From: Protostelium mycophagum
Taxonomy: Eukaryota; Evosea; Variosea; Protosteliida; Protosteliaceae
Length of the DNA: 21,636 bases
Reading direction: 5' to 3'
Assembly (NCBI GenBank): GCA_002081555.1
Contig: MZNV01001801.1
Location: 1-21,636 of the forward strand
A program made the position numbers and the translations under genes. This document shows, one piece after another, positions 18,465 through 21,636 of this stretch (position 1 is its first letter; the number at the start of each line of letters is the position of its first letter). The notes under the pieces were generated by a model. The model saw only the letters and a program-made list of their open reading frames with translations. It was not told the DNA's origin and searched no databases.

Positions 18465-18920
18465 TCTCATGTTATCGAAAGATACAATTATTATCAATGC
18501 GGTCTTTCATTGTACGAACAATATGCACTTTCACCCTCTGATATATCGCAAATTACGGATGATATTGAGAGACGTATAGTAATGGCTACAGAACTGAAAG
18601 GTCTGTTTCAAACCGTGGAATCAGCAGGATTAAACCTACCAACACAACTGAAAGCTTCCATTGACTTGGAACTATTTTGTATGTTTGATGCACCAATCTT
18701 TTCTCATGCAAAGACTATTACACAAAACCTAAGACCCGTTTATGAAGTGAAAACTTTATGTAGCGTTGAAGCTGGACCATTGATAGATACCATTAAATAT
18801 CATAAACTCGTTCAAATAATAGAGGAGAGCCTACGCAAGGCAGACATTACTAATTGCAATATAGCAAGTCTAAGGTGCAAGATCGGACCTTTCATAGATT
18901 CTTTATTAATGAATAAATAA
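18321..18920 (+). CDS. Membrane-anchored protein of unknown function
   Basis: 199 residues from ATG 18321. Near the N-terminus is one likely transmembrane segment (YILSWVKWGFIIYVIVRMV) followed by a basic stretch (RRNAKRIK), which would put the rest in the cytosol or virion interior. The remainder is helical and regular (DISQITDDIERRIVMATELK). AATAAATAA overlaps the stop at 18913-18921. A TATA-like box at 18253 supports this start, but the antisense ORF 18464-18213 overlaps it; if that ORF is real the start may be ATG 18411 or later. Function unknown. Confidence 0.6.
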   Translation: MSFKGSTSEVKYKYILSWVKWGFIIYVIVRMVAIMRRNAKRIKYLEGYSHVIERYNYYQCGLSLYEQYALSPSDISQITDDIERRIVMATELKGLFQTVESAGLNLPTQLKASIDLELFCMFDAPIFSHAKTITQNLRPVYEVKTLCSVEAGPLIDTIKYHKLVQIIEESLRKADITNCNIASLRCKIGPFIDSLLMNK

Positions 18921-18928
18921 ATGAGTAA

Positions 18929-19177
18929 TTACTGCATGTTTTTTATGTCGTATAATATACGCGCAGCATCAGTAACACATTCGAGTTCATTCCCTGCATA
19001 TTTGAACCAATCCCAAGACGATAACTCGATTCCTTGCCAGGTAGCTACGACCTTGACCTCATCCCCAATTCTATACATGGTAATGGCAATAACGTCTTCG
19101 CCAGTTATAAATGATGTCTCAGCCTCCACAATGATATTTATCACAGATTCATTCATGCCTCTGTATAGTTTAATCAT
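18929..19177 (-). CDS. Small protein of unknown function
   Basis: 82 residues from ATG 19177 (MIKLYRGMNESVINIIVEAETSF...) to TAA 18931-18929. Alternating hydrophobic strands and a TWQGIELSSWDWFKYAG stretch suggest a small beta-barrel, possibly an OB- or Tudor-like fold; that is a guess. AATAAA lies about 20-25 bases after the stop on the minus strand. Its start codon overlaps by two bases that of the divergent gene at 19176, so promoters must lie inside coding sequence. Confidence 0.55.
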   Translation of the reverse strand: MIKLYRGMNESVINIIVEAETSFITGEDVIAITMYRIGDEVKVVATWQGIELSSWDWFKYAGNELECVTDAARILYDIKNMQ

Positions 19178-19424
19178 GTATTTTCAATTAGAAGACGACG
19201 TTGTGTATAAAATGCCTAGAATAGTTCATTACCAAACAGCCGATCTTTTTGATATGGACCAAAATGCTTTGTTCAAGCCTCTTTGCAACCGGATGAACAG
19301 AGAAGATCTGTTTGGTTATCAAGTCAAACAGATATGCCTGCTTGACGAGTCTACAGAAGAGTGGAGAGTTCTGGAGAGAGAGTGTCGCATACTCTACGCA
19401 GACATGTGTTATTATAAAGATTGA
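19176..19424 (+). CDS. Small acidic protein of unknown function
   Basis: 82 residues from ATG 19176 (MYFQLEDDVVYKMPRIVHYQ...) to TGA 19422-19424. The frame is open to the left through 18921, but that part lies antisense to the better-looking minus-strand gene, so I take ATG 19176. Charged C-terminus with ESTEEWRVLERECR. The R2 gene starts 29 bases on. Unrecognised. Confidence 0.5.
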   Translation: MYFQLEDDVVYKMPRIVHYQTADLFDMDQNALFKPLCNRMNREDLFGYQVKQICLLDESTEEWRVLERECRILYADMCYYKD

Positions 19425-19453
19425 CATCCTGTTGTCGAGTTCATTTTCCTGAG

Positions 19454-20618
19454 ATGTCCCGCTTAGACGTAGAGGAACCTATACTGGCACCATCTAATGA
19501 TCGTTTTGTCTTATTTCCAATCAACCACAAGAAGCTTTGGGCAGCGTACAAAATTCAGCAGGCTTTACACTGGAACGCAGAGCAGATGCCAATTAATCGT
19601 GACCTTGATGACTGGAAGTACAAGCTCAAAGAAAGTCAAAAAGATGCAATGAAGCTCTCAGTAATACACCTCATTGCAATACCACACTTGATGAATGAAG
19701 GGATCAAAATGGATATATATCAGGCCATACAGGTTTGTTTGATGCAAATCCTCTTGTTGATCACATAATAACAATATATAGTATCCGGAGGCAAGGTGTG
19801 AACCACATGCACTCAAGTTGTTCTTAATCTCTATAGGTCATATATGTCTTTGTTACCATACAATAGTATGCTGCACAACGAGGTTCTACACAATGTCATT
19901 TTCCAACTGATAACAGAGGAACATGTTGTGCAACTTCTCAAAAGCTCATTATCAAGTGATCTTGCAGTTTCAAAAAAACAGTGGGCGTATCAGGAGATGA
20001 ATGTGGAACAGGACTTTGGAAGAACCATCGTAGCCTTCTCTATAGATTACAGATTATCCTTTTTGGGATCATTCATCGTTTCACTGTGGTTCAAGAATAG
20101 ATCAGTAATGAAAGATACAGCAGAAATCATGGAAAAGATTTGGGTCGATTGAGGTGTGATTGGAAGGTCATACAAAATGTTTAATAATGATATTCAGTGC
20201 ACCATTCACTGTTTGGTGTGATGGTATTAAATACTTTGAATATTCAGCCCTCGAGGGAACTAGTCTTCGACATGATCCAGAGAGCAGTACAGATAGAAGT
20301 GGAATATGTGTTAGAAGTACTGACTGTAGATGCAATTGGCATTGATCCAGAAGAGGTCATTAAATTCATACGACGAGTGGCAGGCATGTGAACACACATG
20401 TACAATTCTAATTACCAATAGATGATCTTCTGGAACAAATGGGACACCCTAAGTTGTTTAATGTTGGAAAGACTGCTAGTTGGATGAATACATACAATAA
20501 GATTATCGACAAGTACTCCGCAGAAATCACATTGCTAGAAGATGGGCCGAGAGCCAAAAAGACTCTTCATTCGTCCAATCAAGAGCGCAGAAAACTCGAC
20601 TTCAATGCCGTGTTTTGA
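19454..20618 (+). CDS. Ribonucleotide reductase small subunit (R2) homologue, five exons, probably inactive
   Basis: R2 normally holds a di-iron site and tyrosyl radical that power reduction of ribonucleotides by R1. Recognised from EEPILAPSNDRFVLFPI and DLDDWK in exon 1, a Pro-Glu-Ala-Arg block, LGSFIVSLWFKNR, RAVQIEVEYVLEVLTVDAIGI, and a C-terminal LDFNAVF like the R2 tail that docks on R1. Exons 19454-19732, 19782-19795 (14 bases), 19837-20153, 20198-20383 and 20422-20618 total 993 bases, 331 codons in frame. The last intron uses a GC donor (GCATGT). Oddities: an in-frame TGA at 20150-20152; Pro46 where the first Asp ligand is expected; SMLHNEVLH in place of the Glu-x-x-His block, with the radical Tyr replaced; and no Glu in the AFSIDYRLSF block. 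It is either a decaying copy or an R2 fold kept for another use. Confidence 0.7.
19782..19795 (+). other. 14-base micro-exon of the R2 homologue
   Basis: TATCCGGAGGCAAG between an acceptor (ATATATAG, ending 19781) and a donor (GTGTGA, from 19796). It encodes Tyr-Pro-Glu-Ala and two bases of Arg. Pro-Glu-Ala-Arg is strongly conserved at this place in R2 proteins, and its inclusion is needed to keep frame between flanking exons. Confidence 0.6.
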
Positions 20619-20642
20619 TTAAACTGAAAACGAGAAAGGGTT

Positions 20643-21159
20643 ATGCATTCCTACATATTCTTGAGATTTTTAAGACATTGTATACCGATACACAACTACC
20701 TTATGTTTTCTGTTCTTTGTAAAGATATATACAACAGTTTTGAATGCTTGAAAGATGTCATGGAGTCAATTAGAGCACATAGTGATTTTAAAACTCTAAT
20801 GTTTCTGATGAAGCACTTAAAATTAGATAATATTCGATTGTCATGGGCTATAGGCAAGGGTCGTAGGTTCAATTGGACCATAGTCGAGAATCTTCTTTGG
20901 GCAGATGTTAAAAAAAATAGAATATGCGGTTGAAATACATGCTAGATCAAGTATATGCGTTCTAAACAGGTATGGCCGGTTGAACAATTGTGATCTATGT
21001 ATCTTATGTGTAAATCACAAGAATTGGACATTGTTATTTTGGTGTTTACACCATAGATTATTATACATCGAAACTCTGAAGGAATATGAGGAGATAATAC
21101 CACAATATTTGATGGAACGAGCACATAGAATATCAAAGTATTTATTTGAAAATGGATAG
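20643..21159 (+). CDS. Protein of unknown function, two possible readings
   Basis: ATG 20643 starts 24 bases after the R2 stop. The first 88 residues (MHSYIFLRFLRHCIPIHNYL...) have an F-box-like look, with VLCKDIYNSF, but too little to call. Near 20907 the frame changes. Two introns, 20907-20945 (39 bases) and 20970-21021 (52 bases), bring it into the frame ending at TAG 21157-21159. Alternatively one base lost from the A8 run at 20910-20917 joins the same frame with a longer middle holding Cys residues and an ankyrin-like feel. I favour introns because a similar case at 17.3 kb is well explained by one. The end (QYLMERAHRISKYLFENG) is common to both. Confidence 0.5.
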
Positions 21160-21233
21160 AAAACGCCGAGCTGTATGGTGAAAGTGGCAATGTATATAAT
21201 ATCATTGGCCATTCCCGCAATATATAAACATTT

Positions 21234-21500
21234 TTATTGATCCTTTGCAGCGTATATTATTCCGTAATGACTCATCATCTCTATGATCTCTTTCATAAAG
21301 GGATATAGAGTAAGGAATTCTACACTTTTGAGGATGCCATTACCAATCCCAAGAACATATAATTTTTTGCCGCGCTCAACAGCCTCCACTTGTTTTAGGT
21401 TACTATCTCTTAAAAAGCCGTTTATATCCAACCAGCACAGACCCTTCAAGATAGAATTGTTTCCCGAATTGGACCACGCTTCCTGACTAAAGAGTATCAG
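21234..21500 (-). CDS. 3' part of a gene of unknown function
   Basis: Minus-strand frame ending at TAA 21236-21234, with AATAAA overlapping the stop. It encodes WLDINGFLRDSNLKQV and GKKLYVLGIGNGILKSVEF, clearly protein-like, but I do not recognise it. No early ATG exists; the frame is open to about 21577 through repeat-encoded Lys/Gln/Asn. A CTTTAGTCAG acceptor near 21484-21493 suggests this is a last exon whose upstream exons lie to the right of the window. Confidence 0.5.
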   Translation of the reverse strand: MILFSQEAWSNSGNNSILKGLCWLDINGFLRDSNLKQVEAVERGKKLYVLGIGNGILKSVEFLTLYPFMKEIIEMMSHYGIIYAAKDQ

Positions 21501-21572
21501 AACAGTCCTTTTTCTTGTTTTGTTTTGTTCTAACTTTGTTTTGTTTTGTTCTGATGAAACTAGACTGTTCTG
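21498..21572. repeat. 10-bp inverted repeat with T-rich direct repeats between
   Basis: CAGAACAGTC at 21498-21507 and its exact complement GACTGTTCTG at 21563-21572. Between them a TTGTTTTGTTCT motif occurs twice. It lies beside the terminal CAGAACAA repeats, which share the CAGAACA core. Confidence 0.7.
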
Positions 21573-21590
21573 TTTTTGTTTTAATTACAA

Positions 21591-21631
21591 ATCAGAACAA
21601 ATCAGAACAAATCAGAACAAAATCAGAACAA
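21591..21631. repeat. Short direct repeats at the right edge
   Basis: ATCAGAACAA occurs at 21591, 21601, 21611 and 21622, three times in exact 10-base register and once after a single extra A. The array runs nearly to the end of the window, so its full length is unknown. Confidence 0.85.
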
Positions 21632-21636
21632 TTTTC

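Noticed and set aside
15121-20152. Reassignment of TGA to an amino acid
   Set aside because: TGA ends the R2 homologue exactly at the family's C-terminal Phe and ends the resolvase and other genes; TAA and TAG interruptions occur too. Nonsense decay is simpler.
1-21636. tRNA or rRNA genes
   Set aside because: No cloverleaf with TTCGANNC-type arm or rRNA-like stretch was noticed on reading both strands; a covariance search was not possible here.

Overview
The window looks like the left end of a eukaryotic linear chromosome or contig. It opens with about 118 bases of C-rich telomere repeat (CCCTAAA mixed with CCCTAAAA, so TTTAGGG/TTTTAGGG on the other strand) and runs straight into an AT-rich, gene-dense block on both strands. 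The gene content is that of a large double-stranded DNA virus, not of an ordinary host locus: a RuvC/CCE1-type Holliday junction resolvase, a YqaJ/lambda-type exonuclease, a divergent ribonucleotide reductase small subunit, a Pif1-type helicase, a predicted cysteine protease of a type seen in giant viruses, and many proteins I do not recognise. I read it as a telomere-adjacent (endogenous or telomere-capped) large DNA virus of a protist or alga. The host and the viral phylum (nucleocytovirus or mirusvirus-like) cannot be decided here; no capsid gene, DNA polymerase or packaging ATPase is visible.

The genes are built for a nuclear, spliceosomal host. I find about 35 introns of roughly 33-58 bases with GTAAGT/GTATGT-like donors and AG acceptors. 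Removing them turns strings of short broken ORFs into continuous frames: a five-exon gene at 128-729, a gene at about 4381-5221, an eight-exon minus-strand gene at 6166-5313, the resolvase at 8249-6667 and the R2 gene at 19454-20618. Many genes carry AATAAA at or just after the stop codon, and several have a TATA-like box 20-60 bases before the start.

Layout. 1-118 telomere; 128-1480 two small multi-exon genes, the second with a 197-bp tandem duplication; 1600-4258 a decayed, internally duplicated Pif1-like helicase; about 4381-5221 an unknown Cys-rich gene; 5313-6166 (minus) an unknown intron-rich gene; 6191-6592 an acidic protein; 6667-8249 (minus) the resolvase with repeated internal exons; 8352-13721 a plus-strand block of large, intron-poor and probably structural or virion proteins; 13795-14908 (minus) a small protein and the exonuclease; 14956-16071 the protease-like protein; 16087-18087 (minus) three unknown genes, one weakly KilA-N-like; 18213-21159 small genes on both strands plus the R2 gene; 21234 to the end a partial minus-strand gene and short terminal repeats.

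Resolvase, exonuclease, helicase and R2 homologue together suggest a recombination-dependent DNA replication module. There is also decay. The helicase has several nonsense codons and a damaged P-loop. The exonuclease has one nonsense codon and a Lys where the catalytic Glu is expected. The R2 homologue lacks most metal ligands and has one in-frame TGA. Intact multi-exon genes sit beside clearly damaged ones.
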